64,000 nt of DNA, from positions 372,001 through 436,000 of the forward strand of contig NZ_CP027845.1 of the NCBI RefSeq assembly GCF_003015145.1. Reading direction: 5' to 3'. This DNA is from Candidatus Phycorickettsia trachydisci (GTDB taxonomy: Bacteria > Pseudomonadota > Alphaproteobacteria > Rickettsiales > Rickettsiaceae). Below are positions 9,593-19,578 of the stretch, piece by piece (positions within the stretch are counted from its first letter, which is position 1; each line of letters begins with the position of its first letter). Under the pieces are notes generated by a model. It saw only the letters and a list, made by a program, of their open reading frames with translations. It was not told the DNA's origin and did no database searches. Made by a program: the position numbers and the translations under genes.

Positions 9593-9910
9593 ATGAAGAA
9601 TATTTCAATAGTATATACTACTATAGATTCCATTGAAAATGCACGCAAATTAGCTCGTCAGGTTGTAGAACTCAAGATAGCTGCATGCGTTAATATAATT
9701 CCTAATGGTTTGTCTATTTATTTTTGGGAAGATAAAATTGAGGAATCACCAGAGTGTTTTTTGCTGTTCAAGACAAGTAAAACAAATGTTCTAAAATTAA
9801 AAAAATGGCTTATTGCAAATCATCCATATTCTATTCCAGCAGTATTGGATGCTCAAGTTGAAATTAATAATGGATTTTTAGATTTTGTTGAAAAATACGT
9901 AAAACAATAA
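9593..9910 (+). CDS. cutA: CutA family divalent-cation tolerance protein
   Basis: 105 aa, the usual CutA length. The sequence carries the family pattern IVYTTIDSIENARKLARQVVELKIAACVN near the N-terminus, then YFWEDKIEESPECFLLFKT and HPYSIPAV. CutA forms a trimer with a ferredoxin-like fold; it is linked to copper tolerance in Escherichia coli, but its direct role is unclear. It lies 3 bases after dacF and probably shares its transcript, which ends at the hairpin at 9913. Confidence 0.93.
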   Translation: MKNISIVYTTIDSIENARKLARQVVELKIAACVNIIPNGLSIYFWEDKIEESPECFLLFKTSKTNVLKLKKWLIANHPYSIPAVLDAQVEINNGFLDFVEKYVKQ

Positions 9911-9912
9911 GG

Positions 9913-9939
9913 GTACTACCGATACTATGTCGGTAGTAC
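9913..9939. terminator. Perfect 10-bp hairpin, probable bidirectional terminator
   Basis: Arms GTACTACCGA (9913-9922) and TCGGTAGTAC (9930-9939) with a 7-base loop, placed between convergent cutA and the gene ending at 9953. On the minus strand it is followed by a T-rich stretch. Confidence 0.7.
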
Positions 9940-9952
9940 AAAGTATAGACAA

Positions 9953-11059
9953 TTAAGCTGCTGGTGCTTCTGAGCCCATATTGTCATCTCCAGTGAGATC
10001 TATCGTATCATGAAGCACGTTATCGATATTGTCACAGGTTGCATGATAATGCTCATCTTCTCCAACTTCTACTACTAATGAGTCCATATCGTGATTTTCC
10101 GCAACCTCTACTACTAATGAGTCTATATCGTTATTTTCCGCAACCTCTGTCTTTTTATTGGAAGTATAATCTTTATCATAAACGCATTTGTAATCTTCTT
10201 CGTCATAATTAACGTCTATTTTTTCGATTTCTGAAGAGTCTATTGAGCCTGTGTTCATCATTTTGATTTTGGGCATCTTAATAGATTTACAGATAGATTT
10301 GCAAGAATTTTTAATGGCATCAAAAGTGTTGGCTCCAATTATATAGATAATTTCACCGCCAATAAAAAACATATCTTTCGTTGCTTCGAATATCTTTTTA
10401 GGATTTTGTATGACATACCATAGTCCTATGACTCCAGGTGTCAGTGTTGAATAGTCTTTAAGGTGATCGAAAAAGTTTGTTTGATTTTGTAATTTTATTC
10501 CTTTTTCTAATGTTTCGATATCTTGAGCTTTTAAGGATGAGGTTTGGGTTAATTCGGCAATTTTGTCATTTAATTTATCATATCTAGAATTTAAAAAATC
10601 TAGTCTATTATCATTTTCTAAATTGTTTTGGCTGGATATTACTGCATCCATCCAGTCTGTTGTAGCTTGAGCAATTTTTAGACTTACGTCCAGTTTTTCG
10701 TCTTGCAATCGAGCTATTTCTCTATCTGGATAAGCTTTCTCTTGCTTTAATTTGTTGATACGAGGTCTTATCTCCAATGCTGCCATATCTGCATTATATT
10801 TTCTTATTTCCTTATTATGGATAATTGTATGGATTCCATATAGTAAAGATCCAACGCCTACAATTAAAGGATACGCTTCTTGTAACAACTCTATAAATTT
10901 TTCACACTTTGCTTCTAAAGTATCTTCGGAAGGTTTGTTGTGCAATTTATCTAATTTAGACTGTAAATCTTTTGCTCTGCTTTCAGAAATCTCTTCTAAA
11001 AGCCCATCATCTGTGATTTCAAAGTAACCATCTACACCGTAAAGTATACCTTTTGTCAT
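9953..11059 (-). CDS. Membrane/coiled-coil protein with acidic repeat tail, putative effector
   Basis: 368 aa of no family I recognise. A hydrophobic segment lies at about 64-80 (AYPLIVGVGSLLYGIHTII), a coiled coil at about 95-195, and further hydrophobic stretches at about 205-250. A Lys/Met-rich link follows (CKSICKSIKMPKIKMM), then an acidic tail from about 265. The tail has a tandem repeat, VAENNDIDSLVVEV / VAENHDMDSLVVEV, followed by GEDE, and ends near DTIDLTGDD. LVVEV followed by acids, and IDLTGDD, both look like eukaryotic SUMO-interacting motifs. There is no signal peptide, so type IV export is possible but unproven. Confidence 0.65.
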   Translation of the reverse strand: MTKGILYGVDGYFEITDDGLLEEISESRAKDLQSKLDKLHNKPSEDTLEAKCEKFIELLQEAYPLIVGVGSLLYGIHTIIHNKEIRKYNADMAALEIRPRINKLKQEKAYPDREIARLQDEKLDVSLKIAQATTDWMDAVISSQNNLENDNRLDFLNSRYDKLNDKIAELTQTSSLKAQDIETLEKGIKLQNQTNFFDHLKDYSTLTPGVIGLWYVIQNPKKIFEATKDMFFIGGEIIYIIGANTFDAIKNSCKSICKSIKMPKIKMMNTGSIDSSEIEKIDVNYDEEDYKCVYDKDYTSNKKTEVAENNDIDSLVVEVAENHDMDSLVVEVGEDEHYHATCDNIDNVLHDTIDLTGDDNMGSEAPAA

Positions 11060-11220
11060 AATATATTGTGAATAAAACTAATGTTTTGTTGATATCTCTA
11101 TTATAATATTATTACATTGAATGTCAATAGTTTTATTAAAAATAATTAAACTTTGATTTATAAAATCTAAGAACTAAGTAAGAAAATTAATATGATGTAT
11201 TATGGATAAATTAACTATTA

Positions 11221-12177
11221 TTAATAAAAACTTTGTGCAATAAAGTTATATATAGGGATGCCAACAATTATGTTTAAAGGAAATGTAATGCCTAAAGATA
11301 TGCTCATATAAATGGCTGGTTTTACCTCTGGCATTGCAATGCGTAAGACAGCGGGTACAGCAATATATGATGCACTGGCTGATAGAACCATAAGAAGAAT
11401 GGTATCGCCTAAAGATACATGAAAAAAGTAACATAGTCCCAGAGCAATCAAGGCATGTGCGAATGGAGCCATAATTGCATACTTAAAGATAATAGGTGGT
11501 TTATTTTTCAGGTCGCCTAAATTTTTTGCTGCTAGCAGTCCCATGTCTAGCAAAAAGAATGCTAGCAAACCTTTAAATAGGTCAATTGAAAATGGAGCCA
11601 TCATTTTATGTCCCATTTCTCCTGAAAAAAAACCTATGGCTAATGAGCCAAGTAAAAGTAACTGGCCCCCATCGGTAAAAGATTCGTGAAGAATCTTGCG
11701 AATAGAAAAATTGAAACTGTAGGTATTGTATTCGTGTCGAATTTTATTAGCAAGAATTATTGCGATAATGATGGCAGGAGATTCCATGAGGGCCATGGCA
11801 GCAGCCATATGACCCCCATAACTGATACCGTTTTGATCTAATATTTGTGTCGCCGTAATAAAAGTAACGGCACTGATAGAACCATAAGTGGCCGCGATAG
11901 CTGCCGCATCGAGCCTATCTAGTTTTTGTTTTAGTAAATTATAATCAATGATAGGAATAAGTATTGCCATACTAATTGCAATTCCTAGGCTTATTGCTAC
12001 TTCAGTGGTCAAGCCTGATTGATTTAATGCAAAACCGCCTTTTAAACCTAAAGCCATTAGAAGATAAAGAGATAAAAAACGTGATATAGGTTGAGGTATT
12101 TCTAAATTTGATTTAACTAGTCCCGCAAAGACGCCAAGGATAAAAAATAAGACGGCTGGATCTAGTAAATTGCTCAT
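11221..12177 (-). CDS. sbtA: SbtA-type sodium-dependent bicarbonate permease
   Basis: 318 aa, about ten membrane segments. It matches the SbtA/DUF897 family: ILGVFAGLVKSNLEIPQPIS at the N-terminus and DAAAIAATYGSISAVTFITA plus MAAAMALMESPAIIIAIILA in the middle. Family members import bicarbonate with sodium in cyanobacteria and occur in scattered proteobacteria. No PII-like SbtB regulator is adjacent. It lies between an accessory gene and the str operon, separated from fusA by a terminator. The substrate in this organism is inference; supply for bicarbonate-requiring carboxylases such as acetyl-CoA or propionyl-CoA carboxylase is a possible use. Confidence 0.85.
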   Translation of the reverse strand: MSNLLDPAVLFFILGVFAGLVKSNLEIPQPISRFLSLYLLMALGLKGGFALNQSGLTTEVAISLGIAISMAILIPIIDYNLLKQKLDRLDAAAIAATYGSISAVTFITATQILDQNGISYGGHMAAAMALMESPAIIIAIILANKIRHEYNTYSFNFSIRKILHESFTDGGQLLLLGSLAIGFFSGEMGHKMMAPFSIDLFKGLLAFFLLDMGLLAAKNLGDLKNKPPIIFKYAIMAPFAHALIALGLCYFFHVSLGDTILLMVLSASASYIAVPAVLRIAMPEVKPAIYMSISLGITFPLNIIVGIPIYNFIAQSFY

Positions 12178-12188
12178 AGTTATTAAAG

Positions 12189-12210
12189 CTACCGGTGTTA
12201 AAACCGGTAG
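12189..12210 (-). terminator. Terminator hairpin after fusA
   Basis: Arms CTACCGGT (12189-12196) and ACCGGTAG (12203-12210) form a perfect 8-bp stem with a 6-base loop, 10 bases after the fusA stop on the minus strand. It probably ends the str operon before sbtA. Confidence 0.7.
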
Positions 12211-12219
12211 GCCAAAATA

Positions 12220-14298
12220 TTAAGCTTTTTTCTTGATTGCATCTACTATATGCTGAGGTACTTGAGCGTAATGAGAGAATTCCATAGAGTATTGTGCTCT
12301 ACCTTGAGATAAAGAACGAAGGGTGTTAACATATCCAAACATTTCTGCAAGTGGTACGCTAGCACTAATGATTTGTGCATTACCTCTCATAGTCATGCTT
12401 TGCACTTGTCCTCTACGACTATTTAGGTCCCCAATAACGTCTCCCATGTAATCTTCAGGAGTTACAACCTCAACTTTCATTATAGGCTCAAGCAGGCAAG
12501 GAGATGCTTTTGGCATAGCCTCTCTAAATGCGGCTTTTGCTGCTATTTCGAATGCTAAAGTACTTGAATCGACATCGTGATACGCTCCATCAATTAAAGT
12601 TGCTTTAAAGTCAATTGTGGGATATCCAGCAAGTACTCCGGTTTCTTTAATTTGTTCTAAACCTTTTTCAACACCTGGAATATATTCTTTAGGTATATTA
12701 CCACCTACGATTTTGCTTTCAAATACAAAACCACTACCTGGCTCAAGTGGAGCAAACTGAATTACAACTCTAGCAAATTGACCAGCGCCACCACTTTGCT
12801 TCTTGTGGGTATAGTTAATTTCTGTAGGTTTGGTGATGGTTTCTCTATAAGCAACTTGAGGAGCGCCAACATTAGCATCTACCTTAAATTCTCTTTTCAT
12901 CCTATCTACAATAATCTCTAAATGTAGCTCACCCATCCCTTTAATAATGGTTTGGCCAGTTTCAGTGTCACTAGAAACTCTAAAAGATGGATCTTCTACG
13001 GCAAGCTTTTGAAGAGCGATGGACATCTTTTCTTGGTCAGCTTTTGATTTAGGCTCAACGGCAAGTTCAATCACAGGATCTGGGAATTCCATCCTTTCTA
13101 ATAATATCCTATGGTCCCCATCGCAAAGAGTATCGCCCGTGGTTGTATATTTTAGACCAGCTAATGCTACTATATCTCCAGCTTGAGCGGTTTTAACATC
13201 TTCTCTTTGGTTTGCGTGCATTAAAAGCATACGCCCAATTCGCTCTTTTTCACCTTTGACTGTATTAACAACGCTACTACCAGATTCTAAGGTGCCAGAG
13301 TAAATCCTTACAAATGTTAAAGAACCTACAAATGGGTCGTTCATCACTTTAAACGCAAGTCCTGAAAATGGTGCAGATTTATTGATTTTTCTTTCAATTG
13401 ATTCATTAGTCTTGCAATCAATTGCATTAATGTGGTCAATATCCTCAGGTGAAGGTAGATAATCGATTACTGCATCAAGTAGTGGTTGTACGCCTTTATT
13501 TTTAAACGCACTGCCACAAAGCACTGGTACAAATTTTCCTGCAATAGTGCCTTTACGTATGCATTTCTTGATTTCGTTGATGCTCAGTGTTTCGCCGGAT
13601 AGATATTTTTCAAAACATTCATCATCAGCTTCAACGCATGTTTCAAGTAATGCGGAATGATACTTTTGGGCTTGTTGCTCCAACTCTGAAGGAATCGATT
13701 CAAAGGAAAAACTTGCTCCAAGATCTTCATTTTTCCAAATAATCGCCTTCATTTGAACTAAATCAATAACTCCTTGGAATTTATCTTCTATACCTACAGG
13801 AAGTTGTAGCACGAGAGCATTAGCGCCAAGACGTTCCTTAATCATATCAACGCATCTGAAAAAGTCAGCGCCAGTTCTATCTAATTTATTAACAAAGCAC
13901 ATTCTTGGGACATTGTATTTATCAGCTTGTCTCCATACTGTCTCAGATTGAGGTTCAACGCCGGCTACACCGTCGAATACTGCAACAGCGCCGTCCAGAA
14001 CTCTTAAAGATCTTTCCACTTCAATCGTAAAGTCTACGTGACCTGGTGTATCTATGATATTGATTCTTTTATCATTCCAAAAACAAGTGGTTGCAGCTGA
14101 GGTAATCGTGATACCTCTTTCTTGCTCTTGTTCCATCCAATCCATTGTAGCTGCACCTTCATGCACTTCACCAATTTTATGTGATCTTCCTGTGTAATAT
14201 AAAATTCTTTCTGTAGTTGTGGTTTTACCAGCATCGATGTGTGCACAGATACCGATATTTCTTACATCTGATAAAGAGTGCTTGTTATTCTTAGACAT
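12220..14298 (-). CDS. fusA: Translation elongation factor G
   Basis: 692 aa, full length. The GTPase motifs are clear: [19 protein letters not shown] (P-loop), [11 protein letters not shown] (switch I/G2), DTPGH (G3) and NKLD (G4). Domains II-V follow, with the [12 protein letters not shown] region and the C-terminal RRGQV / [14 protein letters not shown] segments. It catalyses ribosomal translocation and, with RRF, ribosome recycling. It is the last gene of the rpsL-rpsG-fusA str operon, 14 bases after rpsG; no tuf follows. Confidence 0.98.
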   Translation of the reverse strand: MSKNNKHSLSDVRNIGICAHIDAGKTTTTERILYYTGRSHKIGEVHEGAATMDWMEQEQERGITITSAATTCFWNDKRINIIDTPGHVDFTIEVERSLRVLDGAVAVFDGVAGVEPQSETVWRQADKYNVPRMCFVNKLDRTGADFFRCVDMIKERLGANALVLQLPVGIEDKFQGVIDLVQMKAIIWKNEDLGASFSFESIPSELEQQAQKYHSALLETCVEADDECFEKYLSGETLSINEIKKCIRKGTIAGKFVPVLCGSAFKNKGVQPLLDAVIDYLPSPEDIDHINAIDCKTNESIERKINKSAPFSGLAFKVMNDPFVGSLTFVRIYSGTLESGSSVVNTVKGEKERIGRMLLMHANQREDVKTAQAGDIVALAGLKYTTTGDTLCDGDHRILLERMEFPDPVIELAVEPKSKADQEKMSIALQKLAVEDPSFRVSSDTETGQTIIKGMGELHLEIIVDRMKREFKVDANVGAPQVAYRETITKPTEINYTHKKQSGGAGQFARVVIQFAPLEPGSGFVFESKIVGGNIPKEYIPGVEKGLEQIKETGVLAGYPTIDFKATLIDGAYHDVDSSTLAFEIAAKAAFREAMPKASPCLLEPIMKVEVVTPEDYMGDVIGDLNSRRGQVQSMTMRGNAQIISASVPLAEMFGYVNTLRSLSQGRAQYSMEFSHYAQVPQHIVDAIKKKA

Positions 14299-14312
14299 AT
14301 TTTTAGTTAAGG

Positions 14313-14813
14313 TTAATTAGAGGCAGTTTGTTTTGTTCTACTCTTTGGACTATAATGTGCAAATGCTCTATTTGCTTCGACGGTTTTATCGTGATCTGTA
14401 CGTTTCTTGAATGCAAGACCTCGTTTGTTATATGAATCAAAAATTTCTTCAGCAAGTCTTTCAACGCTTGAATTTTCTGATCTAGTTCTCATGGCGTTAA
14501 TAATCCATTTGAAAGCTACGTTATTACCTCTTTCAGCTTCGCAAATTTCAGGAACTTGATAACTTGATCCTCCAATTCTAACGGATCTTAATTGTAAGTT
14601 TGGTCTTAAAATGTCAATAGCTGCAATGAAAGTTTCAAAAGGATTGACTTGATATTTTTTTTCGATGATTTTAAAAGCGCCGTATACTATCTTTTCGGCT
14701 ACTGTTTTTTTGCCATCAAACATTATTTTGTTGATAAATTTAGCGACCCTGACATCTTTATATATGGGATCTGGCACAATTTCTCTTTTTTCTGCTGCAT
14801 GGCGACGTGACAT
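14313..14813 (-). CDS. rpsG: 30S ribosomal protein S7
   Basis: 166 aa, slightly longer than the usual 156-160 because of a C-terminal extension ([13 protein letters not shown]). The core is typical: [55 protein letters not shown] and [15 protein letters not shown]. It binds the 3' major domain of 16S rRNA and starts head assembly. It lies between rpsL (35 bases) and fusA (14 bases) in the str operon. Confidence 0.98.
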   Translation of the reverse strand: MSRRHAAEKREIVPDPIYKDVRVAKFINKIMFDGKKTVAEKIVYGAFKIIEKKYQVNPFETFIAAIDILRPNLQLRSVRIGGSSYQVPEICEAERGNNVAFKWIINAMRTRSENSSVERLAEEIFDSYNKRGLAFKKRTDHDKTVEANRAFAHYSPKSRTKQTASN

Positions 14814-14848
14814 AGCTACTTAAAATTTTTAAATGTTATTATATTAAT

Positions 14849-15223
14849 TTACTGCTTAGGTTTTTTAGCTCCGTATAGAGAACGACTCTGTTTTCTATTT
14901 TTAACGCCTTGGGTATCAAAAGATCCTCTAACGATATGATACCTTACACCTGGTAAGTCTTTAACTCTTCCTCCACGAATTAGGACCTTTGAGTGTTCTT
15001 GAAGATTATGACCTTCTCCTGGGATATAAGAGATTACCTCAAATCCATTTGATAATCTTACCCTAGCTACAGCTCTTAAAGCTGAGTTTGGTTTTTTAGG
15101 TGATTTAGTCATAACGGACATACATACGCCTGCTTTGAAAGGGCATTTTTGTAAAGCGGGGGCCGTAGACTTTTTTGTTTTAAGGACTCTGCCTTGTTTT
15201 ACTAATTGATTGATTCTCGGCAT
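14849..15223 (-). CDS. rpsL: 30S ribosomal protein S12
   Basis: 124 aa, normal length. The conserved decoding-site loops are visible: [21 protein letters not shown] and [33 protein letters not shown]. Lysines at the positions that mutate to streptomycin resistance (the KKPNSA and VKDLPG loops) are wild type. First gene of the str operon, preceded by a long hairpin at 15274-15319. Confidence 0.98.
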   Translation of the reverse strand: MPRINQLVKQGRVLKTKKSTAPALQKCPFKAGVCMSVMTKSPKKPNSALRAVARVRLSNGFEVISYIPGEGHNLQEHSKVLIRGGRVKDLPGVRYHIVRGSFDTQGVKNRKQSRSLYGAKKPKQ

Positions 15224-15273
15224 TAATAAATATTATTTTTGATTTTATACCCTAAAGAATATACCACAGTAAT

Positions 15274-15319
15274 TTAGCTCAGTAAACTATTTAGTTTATT
15301 GATTTTTTTACTGAGCTAA
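15274..15319 (-). terminator. Long hairpin between the outer-membrane gene and rpsL
   Basis: Arms TTAGCTCAGTAAA (15274-15286) and TTTACTGAGCTAA (15307-15319) pair perfectly over 13 bp around a 20-base AT-rich loop. It follows the stop of the outer-membrane gene (minus strand) and precedes rpsL, so it is a terminator or str-operon leader structure. The core CTGAGCTAA recurs in the hairpin at 44026. Confidence 0.6.
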
Positions 15320-15350
15320 GTAAACATGTTGGCTTTTTCTCAGAAATGAA

Positions 15351-16082
15351 CTAGAACTTATATCTCAATCTTATTCCAAGTTCACTGGTGTGATTTTTAG
15401 GTTCGTAAATGCCATGGTTTACATCTGAGTCTTTTATGTTCCAATACTGATAAAAAGGTCCAACCGACCAATTATCTTTATTATACGCTGTAGATAATCT
15501 GAAACCATAACCTTTTGATTGATTATTTTCCACATAGTCACTGTACTGTTTTCCTTTAATAAAATGATTATATTCAAAAGTTGTTTCTAATTTTGCTTGA
15601 TCTCCTAGATTCATCCTGTACGTCAATCCAACCGGTATATACCAATAATGACTTTGGCGAGTATAACCCAAATGACCAGTTGAAGTAGTTCCGGTATTAT
15701 CATGAAAAAGATAGCGATAACTAAAACCTATATAAGGGGCAAATAAATATTTGTTTATTTCTAAGTCTTTTCCTACTAAAAATCTGAAATCATAGTAGTA
15801 ATTCCAATCCCCTTTCCTAGTTCCACTTCCATCATACTTAACCTGACCACCTGCATATCTGAAGTCTAGTTTACCGAACCATTTTTCTTGAGAGTATGTC
15901 CATGTGTACTCGATACCTAGCTTATTGCCTCTGGTACTCATGAAACGAGGTTCGCGATAAATGTATCTTGAACCGGTTAAACCGATTTCATGTCCATCAG
16001 TTGCTGCTAAATCATTATCGATTTGAGCTGATAGAGCAGAAAGAAAAGTTAAAGTAGAAATAGCAAGAATTGTCTTTTTCAT
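15351..16082 (-). CDS. Outer-membrane beta-barrel protein
   Basis: 243 aa. A signal peptide (MKKTILAISTLTFLSALSA) precedes alternating hydrophobic/polar strands rich in Tyr, Trp and Gly, such as NKLGIEYTWTYSQEKWFGKLDFRYAGG and YLFAPYIGFSYRYLF. It ends in RLRYKF, a C-terminal aromatic residue as recognised by the BAM complex. About 10-12 strands are likely. The overall pattern recalls KdgM-type narrow porins, but I cannot assign it firmly. A plausible promoter lies at 16157-16184 and it is a single-gene unit ending at the hairpin at 15274. Confidence 0.8.
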   Translation of the reverse strand: MKKTILAISTLTFLSALSAQIDNDLAATDGHEIGLTGSRYIYREPRFMSTRGNKLGIEYTWTYSQEKWFGKLDFRYAGGQVKYDGSGTRKGDWNYYYDFRFLVGKDLEINKYLFAPYIGFSYRYLFHDNTGTTSTGHLGYTRQSHYWYIPVGLTYRMNLGDQAKLETTFEYNHFIKGKQYSDYVENNQSKGYGFRLSTAYNKDNWSVGPFYQYWNIKDSDVNHGIYEPKNHTSELGIRLRYKF

Positions 16083-16156
16083 TTTTAATTACGTATTAAT
16101 TGTTGCATGCTCACAATTTAGTCAATAAGGCTAGTAGTATAAGTGACTACTCACAG

Positions 16157-16184
16157 ATAATACAATAAATATAATTTTTATCAA
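16157..16184 (-). promoter_or_regulatory. Sigma-70-like promoter of the beta-barrel gene
   Basis: On the minus strand TTGATA (16184-16179), a 16-base spacer and TATTAT (16162-16157) give a good -35/-10 pair, leaving a leader of about 70 bases before the start codon at 16082. Confidence 0.5.
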
Positions 16185-16368
16185 TAATTATGTTGATTTA
16201 ATATTTGTTGAATTATTACTATTTATAGGAAAATATCTCGAGTCAAATAGCATCTAAACCAATATAGCACAAGTAATGTTTTTTTAATTCAAAATTAAGG
16301 TAATTTCTTTTAACCCTTAAATTAAAGGCATATTCTATCGGAAGTTAAAACTTAAATTTGGGATTTTT

Positions 16369-18387
16369 ATGAACAAAGACTTCCTTAAATTTTTTGATTT
16401 GCCATTCAAAAAATTCTTAACAAGAACTTCTATATTAGTCGTTGTGGTTAGTTTTCATAGTTCTTTTGCAACCGATGCTCCTAGTAGTGCTCCAAGTGGT
16501 TTAAATGCTCCTCGTTCTGAAGGTGATTCTCCTGGACGTGTAAGAACATTAGGACGTGGTTTTGGTAATTTGCCTCCTAAAAAACTTGAAACTAGAGCGG
16601 GTGAGTTAATGGGCGAAATAGCGAGTCATGCTTCGGATCATCAACGTAAAACTCCTGAAAGGCATTCTCCTAATCCGGATTTGAATACGAATATTTTAAG
16701 TCCTGCTTCTCAGAATAGTGCAGGTAGTGCTGATGAGAGTAATACACGTCCTAAGAGCTCAAGCTTTTTACCTTTTTCAAATTTTGGAAAAAAAGAAGAT
16801 TCAGCATCCTTAAACTCTTCTTCGCAAGGAGGGGAAGATGGATCTGAAGCCCCCAATGTTCATGTTCCTAAAAATTCGAGTATTTTATCTTTTGCAAAGT
16901 TTGCAAAAAAAGAAGATACAGTTCCTCCTCGTCTTTCAATAGATAGTAGTAATTCTACTTTCTCTTCTGCTGGACAGTTTGAAACTCCTAGGAGAGGATC
17001 TAGTGAAAAAAAAATGAAAAAGCTTCATAAAGAATTAACTCCTGAGCAAAGAGCTGCTGAAGAGCTTGCTGGTAAAGAGGCTGATGAGAGAGCAAAAAAG
17101 TTTATAGAGAATTACAATCTTAAGAAAGCACAAGAGGCTTCTAGCTCTGCTCAAGCTACTTCTGCTAATGATAATGTTGATCAAAATCACGAAAGTTATG
17201 CAAGTCCTAAGAGACTTTCATCGCCCCGTCATGGTAAAAAGCATCATAAAGAGATGGATAATACTACGCCTTCGGCTGATACAACAGAGAATATAGCGAA
17301 TCCTACAGCTAATAATACTCCTTCTGTGTCTGTAACAAACCCCATTGATGTAACAAGTCCAATGGACGTTACAAATCTAGCTACAGATCTACCGGAAAAT
17401 TTAACGGATGTGGAGACAAGTAATTTCTATCCAACTCCAAAATCCAGGCATACTGGTGGTACAACGCTAGTACGTCGTATTTCTTCTGTGATAGGAAATC
17501 ACTTATTTGTACGTAGTGTATCAAAAGCAGCAGCAGCTGGTGATGCTGGAAGTGAACCAGTAAAATTTGGATTCTGGGGAAGTGCAAATCTTGATACAAC
17601 AAAAACTACGGATTCATCTGTTGGGTCTGATAATAAAACTAATACTTTCAGTAAGACTTTAGGCTTTGATGCTGATATTGGTGATGTATTACTCGGTGGA
17701 GCTGTATCTTTATCAAAAAATCGTTTAGGTTACACATCTGGAGATAGCGATGGGGATAAGATAAAAACGAACTCCAGGGTATTTACATTATACAGTACTG
17801 TAGATTTGAATTGGGGGATGTTTAATAAAACTTTAGTATCTTACGGTTCTACTAGGTTGCATTCTTATTCTGATAACCCTGGTTATGGTCTAGCCCAAAG
17901 TAAATATAAACAAAAAATGACAGCTGTCCAAACAGAGCTGGGATATAACTACAAGACAAACCTATTTAACTATCTAGTTTCTGGGGGTGTGCGTTATATA
18001 CATACTGATACTCCCGAACATTCAGAAGATGGAGCTGGTCCTATGAATAAGATAACAAAAAAAGATACAGGTGATGACTTTGAATTCATTGGTTCAGTTG
18101 GTGTGAATAAGTTGATTAAGCTTGATAAATATGAAGTTATACCACATCTAACCTATTCGGCTCGTAAGAAATTTGCTGGTCAAGCACCTGGTGTAGAATA
18201 TATCAGGGCTGATTCGCCTAATTCATATTCCCTATTAGGACAGAATGATAAAAAGTTTTATTCTCAATTAGATTTGGGTACTCAGGTAAAATATAAGTCT
18301 TCAACAATTCAATTAGGAATGCACTATGGTTTTGCTAGAAAATATAGCAATATAGGGGGTGCAATTATGTTAAGATTAGAGATATAG
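16369..18387 (+). CDS. Autotransporter-like surface protein with disordered Ser/Pro/Asn-rich passenger
   Basis: 672 aa. A long signal peptide ends near SFHSSFA (residue 35). Residues 36-395 are disordered, rich in Ser, Pro, Asn and Lys, with an approximate internal repeat (SSFLPFSNFGKKEDS / SSILSFAKFAKKEDT) and a basic, Glu-rich helical patch at about 215-260. Residues 395-672 form an autotransporter-type beta-barrel (KFGFWGSANLDTTK, DIGDVLLGGAVSLSKN, FYSQLDLGTQVKYKSS, final IMLRLEI). This is the architecture of rickettsial Sca proteins, but the passenger is unlike the named Sca families. Its stop codon abuts the nuoD ATG. Confidence 0.8.
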   Translation: MNKDFLKFFDLPFKKFLTRTSILVVVVSFHSSFATDAPSSAPSGLNAPRSEGDSPGRVRTLGRGFGNLPPKKLETRAGELMGEIASHASDHQRKTPERHSPNPDLNTNILSPASQNSAGSADESNTRPKSSSFLPFSNFGKKEDSASLNSSSQGGEDGSEAPNVHVPKNSSILSFAKFAKKEDTVPPRLSIDSSNSTFSSAGQFETPRRGSSEKKMKKLHKELTPEQRAAEELAGKEADERAKKFIENYNLKKAQEASSSAQATSANDNVDQNHESYASPKRLSSPRHGKKHHKEMDNTTPSADTTENIANPTANNTPSVSVTNPIDVTSPMDVTNLATDLPENLTDVETSNFYPTPKSRHTGGTTLVRRISSVIGNHLFVRSVSKAAAAGDAGSEPVKFGFWGSANLDTTKTTDSSVGSDNKTNTFSKTLGFDADIGDVLLGGAVSLSKNRLGYTSGDSDGDKIKTNSRVFTLYSTVDLNWGMFNKTLVSYGSTRLHSYSDNPGYGLAQSKYKQKMTAVQTELGYNYKTNLFNYLVSGGVRYIHTDTPEHSEDGAGPMNKITKKDTGDDFEFIGSVGVNKLIKLDKYEVIPHLTYSARKKFAGQAPGVEYIRADSPNSYSLLGQNDKKFYSQLDLGTQVKYKSSTIQLGMHYGFARKYSNIGGAIMLRLEI

Positions 18388-19575
18388 ATGCTAAATGCTA
18401 AAAAAACCTCAAAGCAAGATATGCTTTTAAACTTCGGTCCGCAGCATCCTGCTGCTCACGGAGTTTTGAGGTTGATACTTGAGATGGATGGGGATATCGT
18501 AAACAAAGCAGATCCTCATATAGGTCTTTTACATCGTGGTACAGAAAAGCTTATAGAACATAAAACTTATCTTCAGGCATTACCATACTTTGATCGTCTG
18601 GATTATGTTTCTCCAATGTGCATGGAGCATAGTTTTGCTTTGGCGGTTGAAAAACTTTTAAAGTGTGAAGTGCCTCTTCGAGCTAAATACATACGAGTTA
18701 TTTTTGCAGAACTTACCCGTCTTTTAAACCATATGCTTAATATATCAAGTCAAGCCCTAGATTTAGGTGCTACAACGCCTTTACTTTGGCTTTTTGAAGA
18801 AAGAGAGAAAATTATGTGCTTTTATGAGAGAGTAAGCGGATCTAGGATGCATGCAAATTATTTTCGTCCGGGTGGAGTGGCTGAAGATTTACCTAATGGT
18901 CTTTTAGAAGATATTTCAAAGTTTATTGAAGAATTGCCATCATATTTAGCTGATGTTGAAACGCTGCTAACGGAAAATAGGATTTGGAAAGAACGTCTGC
19001 AAGGTATAGGAGTGATGAGTGCTAAAGAAGTTATGGATTTTGGTTGTTCAGGTGTGATGTTAAGAGCCTCTGGTATCCCATGGGACTTACGTCGTAACCA
19101 AAGCTATGAGATATATGATCAGTTAAAGTTTGAGGTTCCAGTTGGACAAAATGGAGATTGTTACGATCGATACATCATTAGAGTGAAAGAGATGTATGAG
19201 TCTCTTAAAATTATCAAACAATGCATAGAAAAAATTCCAGCAGGTCCAATTAAAACTCCAGATCCTAAAATATCGCCTCCAAAAAGAGAGCGAATGAAAA
19301 CTGCTATGGAGAGTATGATTGCTCACTTTAAGTTATATACAGAAGGATATAATGTGCCGGCAGGTGAAGTATATGCTGCAACTGAAGCGCCAAAGGGTGA
19401 ATTTGGAGTATACCTTTATTCAGATGGTAGCAATAAGCCTTATCGTTTAAAGATTAAGTCACATGGATTTGCTCATTTGCAGGCATTGGATTATATGTCT
19501 AGAGGACATCGTATGTCTGATATTGTCGCTATTATTTCAACCTTAGATCTCGTGTTTGGAGAAATTGACCGCTAG
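18388..19575 (+). CDS. nuoD: NADH-quinone oxidoreductase subunit D
   Basis: 395 aa, normal length. The 49-kDa subunit lies at the quinone-binding interface of complex I. Diagnostic segments are [49 protein letters not shown] and the C-terminal [24 protein letters not shown]. The start ATG follows directly on the stop of the autotransporter gene with no spacer, and nuoE follows after 3 bases. The genes normally upstream, nuoA-nuoB-nuoC, lie 26 kb away on the opposite strand (45307-46746). Confidence 0.98.
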   Translation: MLNAKKTSKQDMLLNFGPQHPAAHGVLRLILEMDGDIVNKADPHIGLLHRGTEKLIEHKTYLQALPYFDRLDYVSPMCMEHSFALAVEKLLKCEVPLRAKYIRVIFAELTRLLNHMLNISSQALDLGATTPLLWLFEEREKIMCFYERVSGSRMHANYFRPGGVAEDLPNGLLEDISKFIEELPSYLADVETLLTENRIWKERLQGIGVMSAKEVMDFGCSGVMLRASGIPWDLRRNQSYEIYDQLKFEVPVGQNGDCYDRYIIRVKEMYESLKIIKQCIEKIPAGPIKTPDPKISPPKRERMKTAMESMIAHFKLYTEGYNVPAGEVYAATEAPKGEFGVYLYSDGSNKPYRLKIKSHGFAHLQALDYMSRGHRMSDIVAIISTLDLVFGEIDR

Positions 19576-19578
19576 TTT

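Noticed and set aside
12220-15223. tuf gene expected in the str operon
   Set aside because: No EF-Tu frame is present after fusA; the operon ends at the hairpin at 12189.
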